A stretch of 64,000 bases of DNA from Pseudocalidococcus azoricus BACA0444 (GCF_031729055.1 NZ_JAVMIP010000005.1:94377-158376), one strand, 5' to 3'; shown: positions 35,809 to 45,462, numbered from the stretch's first letter. The notes: generated by a model from the letters alone, not told the origin. Translations and numbers: made by a program.

Positions 35809-37434
35809 TTAGACCCCTGCCGAGGCTACTGTTTGGGGATGCAAGGGCTGTTGCTTCAAACCCCGCGCTAAACGATTGAGGGCATTCATGTAGGCCTGGG
35901 CGGAAGCGACGATCACATCGGTATTGGCAGCATGACCGGAGTAAATTCGATCCTCATGTTGCAGACGAATCGTCACTTCTCCCATGGCATCAATCCCAGC
36001 CGTTACTGATTGCACAGAATATTCAATTAAGCGATTTGGCAGGCCAATCACCCGATTAATCGCCCGATAGACCGCATCCACTGGCCCGGTACCAATGGCA
36101 GCATCAGTGAGTTCTTCCCCCTCAGGCGTGCGGACAATCACGGTTGCCGTGGGTTTGGCATGATCGCCACAGGTAACTTGGACAAATTCCAAGACATAAC
36201 CGCCCGGATCACTGGCCTGGGTTTCATCCTTGACAATGGCTTCCAAGTCCCAATCCGTAATTTCCCGTTTTTTATCGGCCACATCCTTGAAGCGTAAGAA
36301 AGCTTTATTTAAGTCTGTTTCTGACAGTTCAAAGCCTAATTCCCGCAAGCGACTGGCAAAGGCATTCCGGCCGGAGAGTTTCCCCAAGACGATTTGGTTT
36401 TCGGCCAGGCCAATCAGTTGGGCATCCATGATTTCATAGGTGAGTTTGTGTTTCAGCACCCCGTCTTGGTGAATTCCCGACTCATGGGCAAAGGCGTTGG
36501 CTCCCACGATGGCTTTATTGGGTTGAATCAACATCCCGGTCAAGTTAGAAACTAGGCGCGAGGTTTTGTAGAGTTGACGGGTATCAATATTGGTCAAGGA
36601 TGCCTCAGAGTCCACGGGGCGACCGAAGAAGGGATTGAAATACTGCCGCCGCACATGGAGGGCCATGACCAATTCTTCTAAGGCAGCATTCCCAGCCCGT
36701 TCGCCAATGCCATTGATCGTGCATTCCAGTTGCCGGGCTCCGTTTTTCGCCGCCTCGAGGAAGTTAGCCACCGCCAAACCGAGATCATTATGCCCATGGA
36801 CAGAAATAATCGCCTGGTCAATGTTGGGGACGTTGTCTTTAATGCCCTTAATCAAGGCCCCAAACTCAGCCGGAGTGGTGTAGCCCACTGTATCGGGAAT
36901 ATTGATCGTGGTGGCCCCGGCAGCAATGGCAGCTTCGAGGACTTGATAGAGAAATTCCGGATCCGAACGGCCGGCATCCTCTGGGGAAAATTCCACATCT
37001 TCCACAAAGGTTTTGGCATAGGCCACCATTTCTGGGGCAATTTTGAGGACTTCAGCCCGGCTTTTTTTCAGTTTGAACTCTAAATGAATATCCGAGGTGG
37101 CAATAAAGGTGTGGATGCGTTTGTAGTGGGCTGGGGCCAGGGCCTGGGCAGCGGCTTGAATATCGGCCTGGGTGGCGCGGGCTAAACCACAAATCACCGG
37201 GCCAGTTTCCGTTCCCACCTGCTCGGCAATCCGTTGGACGGCCTCAAAATCCCCCGGGCTGGCAAAGGGAAATCCGGCTTCAATAATATCCACCCCCAGT
37301 TTGGCCAGTTGTTTGGCGATGACCAGCTTTTCATCCACATTCAGCGACGCGCCCGGAGATTGTTCCCCATCCCGCAGTGTGGTGTCGAAAATGAGAATGC
37401 GGTCAATGGCCTGGGGCGGATATTTGATGCTCAT
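35809..37434 (-). CDS. leuA: 2-Isopropylmalate synthase
   Basis: A 541-residue enzyme that condenses acetyl-CoA with 2-oxoisovalerate, the committed step of leucine synthesis. The catalytic TIM barrel shows [15 protein letters not shown] at the start and the metal-site motif [33 protein letters not shown] follows. The C-terminal regulatory domain (about 390-510), where leucine binds, is present. Length is normal for LeuA. No leader peptide with Leu codons was noticed upstream. Confidence 0.97.
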   Translation of the reverse strand: MSIKYPPQAIDRILIFDTTLRDGEQSPGASLNVDEKLVIAKQLAKLGVDIIEAGFPFASPGDFEAVQRIAEQVGTETGPVICGLARATQADIQAAAQALAPAHYKRIHTFIATSDIHLEFKLKKSRAEVLKIAPEMVAYAKTFVEDVEFSPEDAGRSDPEFLYQVLEAAIAAGATTINIPDTVGYTTPAEFGALIKGIKDNVPNIDQAIISVHGHNDLGLAVANFLEAAKNGARQLECTINGIGERAGNAALEELVMALHVRRQYFNPFFGRPVDSEASLTNIDTRQLYKTSRLVSNLTGMLIQPNKAIVGANAFAHESGIHQDGVLKHKLTYEIMDAQLIGLAENQIVLGKLSGRNAFASRLRELGFELSETDLNKAFLRFKDVADKKREITDWDLEAIVKDETQASDPGGYVLEFVQVTCGDHAKPTATVIVRTPEGEELTDAAIGTGPVDAVYRAINRVIGLPNRLIEYSVQSVTAGIDAMGEVTIRLQHEDRIYSGHAANTDVIVASAQAYMNALNRLARGLKQQPLHPQTVASAGV

Positions 37435-37590
37435 ATCATTACCGTTGCCTGAAAACTGAGAGTGGTGATCTAAAACTAGAGGAACATAAAGCGAACTTAA
37501 ACCGAGTTTGTCTTAGTTACGCTTCTCCTTCCTAGTTTAATCCTTGGCCTGGGAATTGCCCTGTTTTTTTGAGGTTGCCCTGCTAATACT

Positions 37591-37851
37591 CTAGGGCTTG
37601 TTTTCCAGCGGGGCGCGACTGTAGTGAGCAAGTTTAAAGATATACAGGCCATGGGTGAGTAAACCGAGGAGCCAAATTCCCGTCACCCAGGCCGGCCAGG
37701 GCCAATTTTTATCTAGGAATATGTCGAAAAACCAAATTCCAGAATTGCTGGCGGCAAACAAGGCAACATGAACCGCAAAGTTAATCCGGTCTTCGAGGCG
37801 GCGATAGGCTGGATCCTGGGGATCGGGTTTGCGGGGCCAACGGGGCGGCAT
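37591..37851 (-). CDS. 2TM-domain membrane protein
   Basis: An 86-residue protein with two membrane helices (about 23-45 and 52-72) preceded by the charged segment PAYRRLEDRINFAVHVALFAA. This matches the small 2TM domain found widely in cyanobacteria. Function unknown. It lies between the 260-residue hypothetical gene (60 bp upstream) and leuA on the same strand. Confidence 0.75.
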   Translation of the reverse strand: MPPRWPRKPDPQDPAYRRLEDRINFAVHVALFAASNSGIWFFDIFLDKNWPWPAWVTGIWLLGLLTHGLYIFKLAHYSRAPLENKP

Positions 37852-37911
37852 AGAAAAAACACTCCAAACAAGGCTGGGGGGAAGGGAATTTTACTTGTAT
37901 CCTAACCTGTT

Positions 37912-38694
37912 CTATGGTTCGACTTTGACGTTCCCGGCCGGATCAATGGTGACTTTTACCCCCAAGCGGCGGAGATTTTCAATGGCGGCCTGCTGTCCCC
38001 GCCCAGATACGGCATTTCCCAGAACCATCAGCCAGGAGTTAATTTGGGCCTGTTTGCTGTCGGGATTGGTGCGGAGAAAATCTGCCATTCGTTGATAAAA
38101 GGCGGCTGACTCTTTGGCCTTTGCCGTGTTTTGGAGACTGACCCATTGGGCGGCCATTTCGTAGGACTGCTGGGCAGCTTTGTGATCCCCCAGATAGAGC
38201 AATTCATCAATGGCTTTATAAACCCAAATTAAGTAGGCCTGGTCAAAGACGTTCGGGTCGAGTTGTTTTAAGCCTTGGTTCATCAAATCTACGGTGATTT
38301 GGGGTTGCCCAGCAAAGAGGGTGGTGGAGGTGGACAGAAACACATAGGCCCGGACAAATTTGGGGTCGCGGGGAATGGTAACTTGAAAAAAGTAAGGCGA
38401 AAGATCGTAGCCAGTGACATCCCGGGCCCGCCAATCCCCAAAATATTGCAGAAATTGGAGAAAGCTCCAGTCCCCAATCAAGTTATCAAAGCCAAAGCTG
38501 GGCATCTGGGCCAAAATTTGCAGTTGGGGCTTGAGTTGGGCGACTTCCCGCTGATAGACCTCGGGGGATAGGGATTCCTGGGCCTGGGTTTGGAGGGTTT
38601 TGAGGGAGGCTTGTTGCATCCAGGCCACGACCGCTAAGGCCCCACAGGTAAAGATGGCTCCCAAGAGGTCATTTTTGGTCAGGGCTAGTTTCAT
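37912..38694 (-). CDS. Conserved exported hypothetical protein
   Basis: A 260-residue protein. The N-terminal hydrophobic stretch (LLGAIFTCGALAVVAWM, about 10-26) is a likely uncleaved anchor. The remainder is helical and repeat-like (for example FGFDNLIGDWSFLQFLQYFGDWRARD, then YLIWVYKAIDELLYLGDHKAAQQSYEMAAQW), perhaps TPR-related. It ends with a small beta part (VTIDPAGNVKVEP). It lies 10 bp downstream of an ABC permease gene on the same strand, suggesting co-transcription. No named family was recognised. Confidence 0.7.
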   Translation of the reverse strand: MKLALTKNDLLGAIFTCGALAVVAWMQQASLKTLQTQAQESLSPEVYQREVAQLKPQLQILAQMPSFGFDNLIGDWSFLQFLQYFGDWRARDVTGYDLSPYFFQVTIPRDPKFVRAYVFLSTSTTLFAGQPQITVDLMNQGLKQLDPNVFDQAYLIWVYKAIDELLYLGDHKAAQQSYEMAAQWVSLQNTAKAKESAAFYQRMADFLRTNPDSKQAQINSWLMVLGNAVSGRGQQAAIENLRRLGVKVTIDPAGNVKVEP

Positions 38695-38704
38695 CGCTCT
38701 AGGC

Positions 38705-39577
38705 TTAAGATTGCTGCCATGTTCTGAGTTGGATCCAAATTAGCACCAAGGTTGCCACCAATAACACCATTGCCGCCGCGGCCGCATAGCCAAAATCAAA
38801 CATCCCAAAGGCCTGTTGATAGATGTAATAGACCAATAAATTTGTTGAGTTAAGGGGGCCGCCACCCGTGACCACATAGACCTGTTCAAAGCTGCGGAGG
38901 GTGAAAATTGTGGTGGTGACTGCGGTTAAGACAAGGGTGGGTTGCAGGCCGGGAAGGGTAACATAGCGAAATTGCTGCCAGGCCCCGGCCCCATCTAAAC
39001 GGGCGGCTTCATAGAGCGTTAGGGGAATGGTTTGCAGGCCGGCGAGAAAGACGACCATATTAAAGCCCAGTTGCTTCCAAATACTCAGCAGAATTAAGAC
39101 CGGCATGGCCCAAGTTGTGCTACCTAACCAGGAAATGGCCTCTACCCCAACGTGCGCCAATAGTCCATTCACCGGCCCCTCAGTTTGAAACAGCCAGCGA
39201 AACCCCAGCCCGGCAGCCACAATTGAGGTGACGGAGGGTAAAAAATAGGCAGTGCGCAGGGTTGTTCGGCCCCAAATTGGCCCATTTAAGCCCACCGCAA
39301 TTAGGAGGGGAAGAATGAGGCTAGGCATTACCGTGACGATGGTGAAATAAACCGTATTGCCTAAAACTTGCCAGAAGTCGGGACTTAAGAACAGGCGTTG
39401 ATAATTCTGCCAACCAACCCCATAGACACCGGAACGGGTAAAGCTGCCCCCCGTAAAGCTTAAAACTCCCAGATAAAGAATCGGGATAAAAACAAAAATT
39501 CCCAGAAAAATCAAAGCCGGAGCTAAGAATCCCCAGGCCATCAGGGACGGCGGTATGGGTTGGGTTGGTTTATCCAC
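38705..39577 (-). CDS. Sugar-type ABC transporter permease (MalF/UgpA family)
   Basis: A 290-residue inner-membrane permease with six predicted helices. The cytoplasmic EAA loop reads EAARLDGAGAWQQFRYVTLPGL, which docks the ATPase. N-terminal MAWGFLAPALIFLGIFVFIPILYLGVLSF is typical of the MalF/UgpA class for sugars or glycerol phosphate. The partner permease, binding protein and ATPase are not adjacent, so the transporter is assembled from scattered genes or is incomplete. The substrate cannot be assigned. Confidence 0.87.
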   Translation of the reverse strand: MDKPTQPIPPSLMAWGFLAPALIFLGIFVFIPILYLGVLSFTGGSFTRSGVYGVGWQNYQRLFLSPDFWQVLGNTVYFTIVTVMPSLILPLLIAVGLNGPIWGRTTLRTAYFLPSVTSIVAAGLGFRWLFQTEGPVNGLLAHVGVEAISWLGSTTWAMPVLILLSIWKQLGFNMVVFLAGLQTIPLTLYEAARLDGAGAWQQFRYVTLPGLQPTLVLTAVTTTIFTLRSFEQVYVVTGGGPLNSTNLLVYYIYQQAFGMFDFGYAAAAAMVLLVATLVLIWIQLRTWQQS

Positions 39578-39636
39578 AGCCAGTTGGCCTCAATTGGAAG
39601 GGGAAACATATTGATCTTAACGGCTCCCCCAGTTCC

Positions 39637-40779
39637 TTAAGTCGGGTTTGCTAATTGTTTCACTAAACTCCCAAATTGATTCCAGGCCAGTTCAGCCGGA
39701 CGCATTTGCTCCATTAGATAACGGGCGGTGGCTTCCCCGGCCTGGGCAGATTGAATCACCTCTGGGAGGCGTTGGCGAAACCGATTGGCAATCCCGACAA
39801 TTTGTTGGTTGGCATGGACGCATTGCTCCCCCAGCTTGTTAATTTCGGTAGTAATGAAATCAAAGGCACTGAACTGCCCCCCGGCTCGCCCAATAATTAA
39901 ACTGGCTTGTAAGGCTAAATGCTTTACCTGACGGCTGATGTGGGCAATCTCGGCACTGGCCCCATCAACAATTTCCAGTTCTTGCTCTAGAACCCCACCC
40001 AAACGCAACACCTGATTAAATTCCCGCATCAAGCTATTGGCAGAGGTGATTGTCCCTTGGGCGGCCTGTTGGCTTTCCTGGACGACCAGTTGCCCCATTC
40101 CCAAGAGTTGCTGATTGATCCGGCTGATTTGCTTGGCCTGGGCCCGTAATTCCTGATTTTGATGTTCGAGAATTTCTTGGTGGCGGTGGCTGTCGATCTG
40201 GCTTTGGGCTAATTGCTGGGCATAGCTTTCGGCTTTGGCTTGGGCGGTGATGAGGGCCTGGGTCAATGCCTGTTTCTCATCCTCTTGCTGGGCCATAAAG
40301 CGGTGAATTTGCTGGAGAATCTTGGTCTGGGCTAAGAGCAGAGTATGGCAACTCAAGAGTAAATAATCCCCTGCCCCTGCCCCTGCCAGGATGATGGGGT
40401 CATAAACAAATTCACTTTCACGGGATAAAGCTGCTCTCACGGCCGTGATAATTGGGCAACTGGCGGGCAAAACCAGGGGTAAGGCCTCTAGGGCAGAACC
40501 CTCTAGGAGTAACTGGATCGGCCGCTTGAGGTAGAGTTCCCGCCCAAAGGGTTGATTCAGGCGCGCATAGAACTTGGCCTGGGGAATCAGAGCCTTGGGT
40601 TTATTGTCTGCGAGGATAATCACACCGGGTAACTCCGGCTGGGCCTGGAACTGCTCCAAAATAGATTGCCCAATCACGTCACTGGTGAAGCAACTGCTAT
40701 AGGTGGGGAGCAGATGCAAGGGAGATTGCGGTGTTAAAGGCTGATTGGTCTGACTGGTTAGTTCTTGAAGCTGTGCCAT
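39637..40779 (-). CDS. Coiled-coil protein with MCP-like segment, unknown function
   Basis: A 380-residue soluble protein. The N-terminal ~150 residues (LPTYSSCFTSDVIGQSILEQF, then LPGVIILADNKPKALIPQAKFYARL) resemble the half-CBS-type ligand region found ahead of some cyanobacterial signalling domains. A long coiled coil (about 165-240, rich in Gln and Ala) follows. The rest (SANSLMREFNQVLRLGGVLE...) resembles a chemoreceptor-type helical hairpin, with the segment IAHISRQVKHLALQASLIIGRAG. No enzyme domain is seen. The ATG at 40779 gives a natural start; codons to 40830 seem unlikely. Confidence 0.7.
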   Translation of the reverse strand: MAQLQELTSQTNQPLTPQSPLHLLPTYSSCFTSDVIGQSILEQFQAQPELPGVIILADNKPKALIPQAKFYARLNQPFGRELYLKRPIQLLLEGSALEALPLVLPASCPIITAVRAALSRESEFVYDPIILAGAGAGDYLLLSCHTLLLAQTKILQQIHRFMAQQEDEKQALTQALITAQAKAESYAQQLAQSQIDSHRHQEILEHQNQELRAQAKQISRINQQLLGMGQLVVQESQQAAQGTITSANSLMREFNQVLRLGGVLEQELEIVDGASAEIAHISRQVKHLALQASLIIGRAGGQFSAFDFITTEINKLGEQCVHANQQIVGIANRFRQRLPEVIQSAQAGEATARYLMEQMRPAELAWNQFGSLVKQLANPT

Positions 40780-40932
40780 TCTTCCCCCAGGCCCGCCTCG
40801 GCAGTAGAACCGTTTTACTTGCGATGACAACTAAGGGAAATTTAACAACCTGACGTTAAGGAAAAACTATGGCGGGGTTAATAAGTCTGGGGTCATTCCC
40901 GGCCCTGCTGATCCTTCTCCGGGGAGATCAGT

Positions 40933-42207
40933 TTGCCCGTGAACAGCAGTCGCGCCCTAACCCCCTCAACAATCCTGATCTCGGCCCATAGATTTGGGAT
41001 AATCTTGAGGCATCCCGTTCACATCCCGCGAAATTCCTTGGCTCTTCATATTGCTTGGCTTGGTAAAAAATCTCCCCCCTGTGGCAATGTTACCTATAGT
41101 CGGGAAATTACGAACGCGCTCCAAGATCGGGGGCATCAGGTCAGCTTTCTTCATTTTGTCCAAGATACGGAGAGTGAAGCCCTAGATCGACCGCTACAGC
41201 CAGGAGACGGGCAAGAAGTCACCCTACCCTGTCTATATAAATCCCAGGTTTATACGATTCCCTCCTTGCGGGCCAGTAAGGTTTTGGCCTCCTCATTGCG
41301 GCAATTAAAACCCGATATTGTCCATGCCTCCTTGACCCTCTCCCCGCTGGACTTTTTACTGCCAGAAATTTGTGAAGAGTTGGGGATTCCTCTGGTGGCC
41401 ACCTTCCATCCGGCCTACAGCGACAAATATCGGAACCTCTCCTCGGGAACCCAATTGGTGATGTACCAGTTGTATGCCCCGTTTTTAGCCCACTATGACC
41501 GGATCATTATTTTTTCTCAGCCCCAACGGGAGTTATTGATTCGCTTAGGTGTGCCGCCCCAGCGCGTGGTTGTGATTCCCAATGGGGTAGATATTCAGAA
41601 ATATTCCCCTGGCCCCTCCCGTGTCAAACAAGAGTACAACGCCGAGCGAATTTATATTTACCAAGGGCGCATTGCGATTGAAAAAAATGTTGAATCCCTG
41701 TTGCGGGCCTGGTGTAAAGCCAAACTGCCAGCAAATTGCAAATTGTTAATGGTCGGGGGCGGCTCCCTGATGTCTTCGTTGATTTCAACCTATGGGCCAG
41801 AGCAAAATGTGCTGTGGTTGGGAACGATTTTGGATGAACAACGGCGGATTGAACTCCTGCGCGGGGCTGATGTGTTTATTTTGCCCTCCTTTGTCGAGGG
41901 GTTGTCTCTATCGTTGTTGGAGGGGATGGCCTGTGGTCTAGCCTGTTTAGCCACCGATGTGGGCGCGGATGGGGAGGTTTTAGATGGGGCTGGAATAATT
42001 TTGAATCCTCAGTATGTCAAATCCCAACTGCAAACCCTGCTGCCCCTGTTTCATCAACACCCCGAAATGATTCCGATGCTGGGGCAAAAGGCGCGTCAAC
42101 GGGTTGTGGAAAAATATAGCCTTAGTCACAATGTGGATGCCTTAGAAACCTTCTACCATGAGATGTTGCCGGATTATAATTTCAAGGTTTCCCTCCGGGT
42201 CAGCTAA
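40933..42207 (+). CDS. GT4-family glycosyltransferase
   Basis: A glycosyltransferase of up to 424 residues with the GT-B fold. The C-terminal half has VVVIPNGVDIQKYSPG, YQGRIAIEKNVESLLRAW and the nucleotide-sugar EX7E motif (FVEGLSLSLLEGMACG). The N-terminal domain begins at IAWLGKKSPPCGNVTYSREI. No ATG fits the family start: 40933 is a TTG after a GGGGAG stretch, and another TTG at 41038 would give LALHIAWLGKKS, closer to the usual beginning. The true start is therefore uncertain by ~35 codons. It probably acts on a cell-surface glycan or glycolipid. Confidence 0.85.
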   Translation: MPVNSSRALTPSTILISAHRFGIILRHPVHIPRNSLALHIAWLGKKSPPCGNVTYSREITNALQDRGHQVSFLHFVQDTESEALDRPLQPGDGQEVTLPCLYKSQVYTIPSLRASKVLASSLRQLKPDIVHASLTLSPLDFLLPEICEELGIPLVATFHPAYSDKYRNLSSGTQLVMYQLYAPFLAHYDRIIIFSQPQRELLIRLGVPPQRVVVIPNGVDIQKYSPGPSRVKQEYNAERIYIYQGRIAIEKNVESLLRAWCKAKLPANCKLLMVGGGSLMSSLISTYGPEQNVLWLGTILDEQRRIELLRGADVFILPSFVEGLSLSLLEGMACGLACLATDVGADGEVLDGAGIILNPQYVKSQLQTLLPLFHQHPEMIPMLGQKARQRVVEKYSLSHNVDALETFYHEMLPDYNFKVSLRVS

Positions 42208-42382
42208 CGTTGGTATCTTAACCAGAAAGAAATCGCCGCCACATTCTTGGGTTTGGGGATCAAATTCAACCCCCATTTAGAGAACAAATTCCCCCGGCCT
42301 GGGTCAAGATTTGCATGACTAACTCCCTCTTTTAGAACAGTTGAGAAGAGAGTTACTCCTGGGTTTAGTGGTGAGGATAAGG

Positions 42383-43015
42383 ATGGGTAAATTACGATTG
42401 TGCCGCGGCAGGCTCAGTTTGGGATTTCTGGTTGCCGGATTACTTGGATTGATGCTGATGATGCCAGGGTTGCTTCTGTCTTCTCAGGCACAAGATTTAA
42501 CTGGCCTGGGGTGGGAATTGGGGTCTTTTCCGGTGGAGAATTTTCAAACCTATTCCTCCCCCTTTGGCTATCGGGCTTCACCGACTGGAGGGTATGGGAC
42601 TGAGTTTCACAATGGGCTGGATTTTGCCGCGCCTGAGGGGAGCTACATTCGCAATTGGTGGGCCGGAAAAGTGATTGAGGTTTCTGATGATACGGCCTGT
42701 GGCACCTTGGTGCGGGTACAATCCGGGGCCTGGCAGCACGTCTATTGCCACATGAAAGGCCAGGTAGAAACAGAACCACGGGGGCGAGTCATGGTGGATC
42801 GGGCTGGGGGGGTAGAAATTTGGCAGGGACAGACCTTAGCGACTGGGATGCGAATTGGGCGAGTGGGGATGACGGGCCGGACAACGGGGCCACATCTGCA
42901 TTGGACATTACGCCATCAAGGGCAACTGGTGAATCCGGGGGTCGTCCTCCAGGCCATGGCCGAGGCTCAACAAGCCGTAACCACTCCTGAATCACCTGTA
43001 ACAAATCAAGGTTAG
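42383..43015 (+). CDS. M23-family (LytM) metallopeptidase, exported
   Basis: A 210-residue protein. The N-terminal basic and hydrophobic stretch ending in LLLSSQAQ is a signal peptide. The LytM domain carries the zinc ligands in FHNGLDFAAPEG (HxxxD), HVYCHM and HLHW (HxH). These enzymes cut peptidoglycan cross-bridges; all metal ligands appear present, so it is probably active. The ATG at 42383 has GAGG 6 bases upstream; a start at 42341 is less likely. The MITE copy B begins 4 bp after the stop codon. Confidence 0.88.
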   Translation: MGKLRLCRGRLSLGFLVAGLLGLMLMMPGLLLSSQAQDLTGLGWELGSFPVENFQTYSSPFGYRASPTGGYGTEFHNGLDFAAPEGSYIRNWWAGKVIEVSDDTACGTLVRVQSGAWQHVYCHMKGQVETEPRGRVMVDRAGGVEIWQGQTLATGMRIGRVGMTGRTTGPHLHWTLRHQGQLVNPGVVLQAMAEAQQAVTTPESPVTNQG

Positions 43016-43018
43016 AAC

Positions 43019-43124
43019 TATAGCGTTACTCGTTTAGGGTGCTTATTGGGACAAGTCAGAATAGGCTTTATGGGCAGTCTTTCTAAGATTTCTACTCTCT
43101 CGCAACAGTCTGTGTAACGCTATA
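43019..43124. mobile_element. MITE-like element, copy B
   Basis: 106 bp with terminal inverted repeats TATAGCGTTAC and GTAACGCTATA that are perfect over 11 bp. It is collinear with copy C (45270-45374) and, reversed, with copy A (4541-4644). It starts 4 bp after the M23 peptidase stop codon and contains no ORF. This is the best-preserved copy. Confidence 0.8.
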
Positions 43125-43255
43125 GAGCCAAAATATTGAAGCCGATTCCAGGCCTGTCTAGGGTATTGAACAGAGGCTTAACAGTTGGAATAGTGGCTGG
43201 ATTTCAATTTATCTTGTGATCTCAGGTACAGTGGCATCCCAGACCAGCTATGGAT

Positions 43256-44014
43256 TTATTGACGATTTTTCCGTAGTAACTGCCAGGCCAGGAGAATCAC
43301 AAACATCGGATTATTGAGTAAATATCGTTGCCATAAACGTCTGGGTTCTTGACTAAAGCGAAATAGCCATTCCAGGCCTAGGCCCATCATCCAACGGGGA
43401 GCCTGTTTGACTTGACCACTGTGAAACGCAAACGCAGCCCCAACTCCCAGAACAATTGCCGGAATCAAAGGGGCATAATCCGCCAGCCAATACTCCTGCT
43501 TCGGACATCCCAAGCCGACAAACACAATTTTGGCTCCTGAGGCCGCAATTCGTTCACAGTCTTGGATTAAGGCTAGATCGTGGGCTGGAAATCGGCTTTG
43601 GAAGGGCGGGGCATGGCTACCAGCAATGATCAGGGCGGGGAATTGGTGCAATAGCCGGGCCTGGAGTTGACTTAAGCCATTTTCGTCACTGCCATAGAGA
43701 TAAATCGCGTTGCCATTTTTTTCAGCCCAAGCACAGCCCGCTAATATCAGATCCGGCCCATAGACCCGTTGAGGATTTTTGACACCCAAGGCTTTTAAGG
43801 CCCAAACCAAGGGCATTCCATCGGCCGTTACCAGTGCGGCTTGGTTCACAACCCTCTGAAAGGCGCGCTGCCAAACCCCGGACATAACCACATGAACATT
43901 AGCCGCCACCACATAGCCCCATTGTTCTTGGGCGATCCATGTTCCGAACATCTCCCAGGCCTGGTCATAGGTGGTGACATCTACCCTTGTGCCGAGAATA
44001 TAACGGGAGTCCAT
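43256..44014 (-). CDS. WecG/TagA/CpsF family glycosyltransferase
   Basis: A 252-residue transferase of the GT26 family. Motifs are ADGMPLVWALKALGVKNPQRVYGPDL, IYLYGSDENGL and IVFVGLGCPKQEYWL, with a C-terminal FRFSQEPRRLWQRYLLNNP that may touch the membrane. Members add sugars to lipid carriers in wall or capsule assembly. The ATG at 44014 gives the typical short N-terminus; a frame to 44065 would overlap the MBL gene that ends at 44031. The MBL gene lies directly upstream on the same strand (16 bp). Confidence 0.9.
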   Translation of the reverse strand: MDSRYILGTRVDVTTYDQAWEMFGTWIAQEQWGYVVAANVHVVMSGVWQRAFQRVVNQAALVTADGMPLVWALKALGVKNPQRVYGPDLILAGCAWAEKNGNAIYLYGSDENGLSQLQARLLHQFPALIIAGSHAPPFQSRFPAHDLALIQDCERIAASGAKIVFVGLGCPKQEYWLADYAPLIPAIVLGVGAAFAFHSGQVKQAPRWMMGLGLEWLFRFSQEPRRLWQRYLLNNPMFVILLAWQLLRKNRQ

Positions 44015-44030
44015 TACCCCAAGATCCGTA

Positions 44031-44816
44031 CTAAAGGCTAAGGGCAGGCTTATGGCGTAAGGCAATTTCTTGGCGTTGGCCGGGGGTGAGGTGCAACACC
44101 TGGGGCGGGTTCGGAAGTTGGGCTAAATCTGGTTCTAAGGTATCCCCCATGTCCAGGCCCTGAAGTAACCTCGCCAAAAGACCCGTAGCCTGAATTTCCC
44201 CCGGTTGGGCTGTGGGGACAATCACTTGGGGCTGCACGGCCGTCACTAACTCCAGGCCTTGGGTTTTCCCAGCAATAATTGTTCCCAGCAGCGGCACATG
44301 GACATCACTAATGGGCGTAATTACCACATCAATGGGGGCAAAGTTGCTTAAAGCCGGATCATGGTAGCCGTGGGGTTCGTAATAGAGGGAGCAACCGGAG
44401 GCCGGGGATTGGAGGACATAGCCATTTTCTTGCCGGAGTGGCCCAATCGGTGAACCAAGGGTAGCCTGAATCTGAATGTTCCCTAAAGCATAGGTTTCCC
44501 CATGATGGAGGACGGAGATCTGGTGAAAGCCAAGTTTCTGAACTGTTTCTAAGGCGCTGGGGGGGCAAAGGAGGGGAATTTGGGGGTCTAACTGTTGCAA
44601 GCTGGGAGGATGGGTGTGATCCGGTAAACCCTGGGAGAGCAAAATTAGGTCTATGCTTTCGGGGCAGGGCCTGGGGGTGAGTCGGGTTAACTGTAATAAC
44701 CAGGCCGGTAAGCCAAAGGTCATCGGCCCCACGAGCCAAGGATCAATGAGGATGCGCTGATTATCCAATTCCACTAACCAGGAGTTCAGGTCTAACCAGG
44801 TTAAGTACAGACTCAC
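44031..44816 (-). CDS. Metallo-beta-lactamase-fold protein with reduced metal motif
   Basis: A 261-residue protein with the MBL layout: LTWLDLNSWLVELDNQRILIDPW at the start, then DLILLSQGLPDHTHPPSL where the metal motif HxHxDH is expected. Only the Asp and final His of that motif remain (SQGLPDH), so the usual two-metal site is reduced. Later conserved points include LYYEPHGYHDP and VVITPISDVHVP. It may act on a lipid or be non-catalytic. It precedes the WecG-type gene by 16 bp on the same strand. Confidence 0.75.
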   Translation of the reverse strand: MSLYLTWLDLNSWLVELDNQRILIDPWLVGPMTFGLPAWLLQLTRLTPRPCPESIDLILLSQGLPDHTHPPSLQQLDPQIPLLCPPSALETVQKLGFHQISVLHHGETYALGNIQIQATLGSPIGPLRQENGYVLQSPASGCSLYYEPHGYHDPALSNFAPIDVVITPISDVHVPLLGTIIAGKTQGLELVTAVQPQVIVPTAQPGEIQATGLLARLLQGLDMGDTLEPDLAQLPNPPQVLHLTPGQRQEIALRHKPALSL

Positions 44817-45017
44817 CGTTGTCTCCCCATATCGTTAATCGACATTGATCTAGTTTTGAAATTACCTGCCCCTAGCCTAGCCCAGTTGGAGGATGGCAAC
44901 CCAGTTTCCTGCGGGACAAGATAGAATAATTCCCCACCTTAGAATATAAACAACTTCTAGCCTTTTGTAAAGAAGTGTTGCATTTTCTCAGAATAGCCGT
45001 TAAGTTTAAGGGGTAAT

Positions 45018-45245
45018 GTGGCAACCTTAAATAACTCCATTGGCGTTTTAGAAATGCAATCCCTCCGTTGGAAACAACTCATTGAATATCTGCAAGGAGA
45101 AATGGCCCTACCTAGTTCTTCCATCGCCCTTGGTCTGAAGCATTGTGACGAGAAAATTAATTTATTGCCTGTGGTGCTGTGGAAGTATGGCCTGGTTTCC
45201 ATTGAGCAACTGGATCAAATTTTTGATTGGATGGAGACGAGTTAA
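45018..45245 (+). CDS. DUF2949 domain protein
   Basis: A 75-residue protein (GTG at 45018, or 63 residues from ATG at 45054). The block WKQLIEYLQGEMALPSSSIALGLKHCDEKINLLPVVLWKYGLVSIEQLDQIFDWME is characteristic of DUF2949, a small helical family found mainly in cyanobacteria, function unknown. AAGGGG shortly before the GTG could serve as ribosome site. It stands alone between the MBL gene (divergent) and MITE copy C, which begins 24 bp after the stop. Confidence 0.8.
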   Translation: MATLNNSIGVLEMQSLRWKQLIEYLQGEMALPSSSIALGLKHCDEKINLLPVVLWKYGLVSIEQLDQIFDWMETS

Positions 45246-45269
45246 TTCTTAGAATTCCTAGGAACAGAC

Positions 45270-45374
45270 TATAACGTTACTCATTTAGGCTGAGATCGGG
45301 ACAAGTCAGACAATGCTTTCTGGGCAATCTTTTCCACATTTCTACTCGCTCAGAACAGCCTGCCTAACCCCATA
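45270..45374. mobile_element. MITE-like element, copy C
   Basis: 105 bp, collinear with copy B (43019-43124). The left end is TATAACGTTAC; the right end is degenerate (CTAACCCCATA). Internal blocks GGGACAAGTCAGA and TTTCTACTCGCTC match the other copies. It starts 24 bp after the DUF2949 stop. The worn ends suggest an old, immobile copy. Confidence 0.72.
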
Positions 45375-45462
45375 GATCAAGGTCAATCTAAGCTCTCAGC
45401 ATCAACAGCTAAGGCTGCCTAAGGTTCCGCCTCCAGCCAACTCATTAAGTTCATTAAGCTAA

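Noticed and set aside
38705..39577. Complete sugar ABC operon
   Set aside because: Only one permease is present. The neighbours are not a binding protein, ATPase or second permease.
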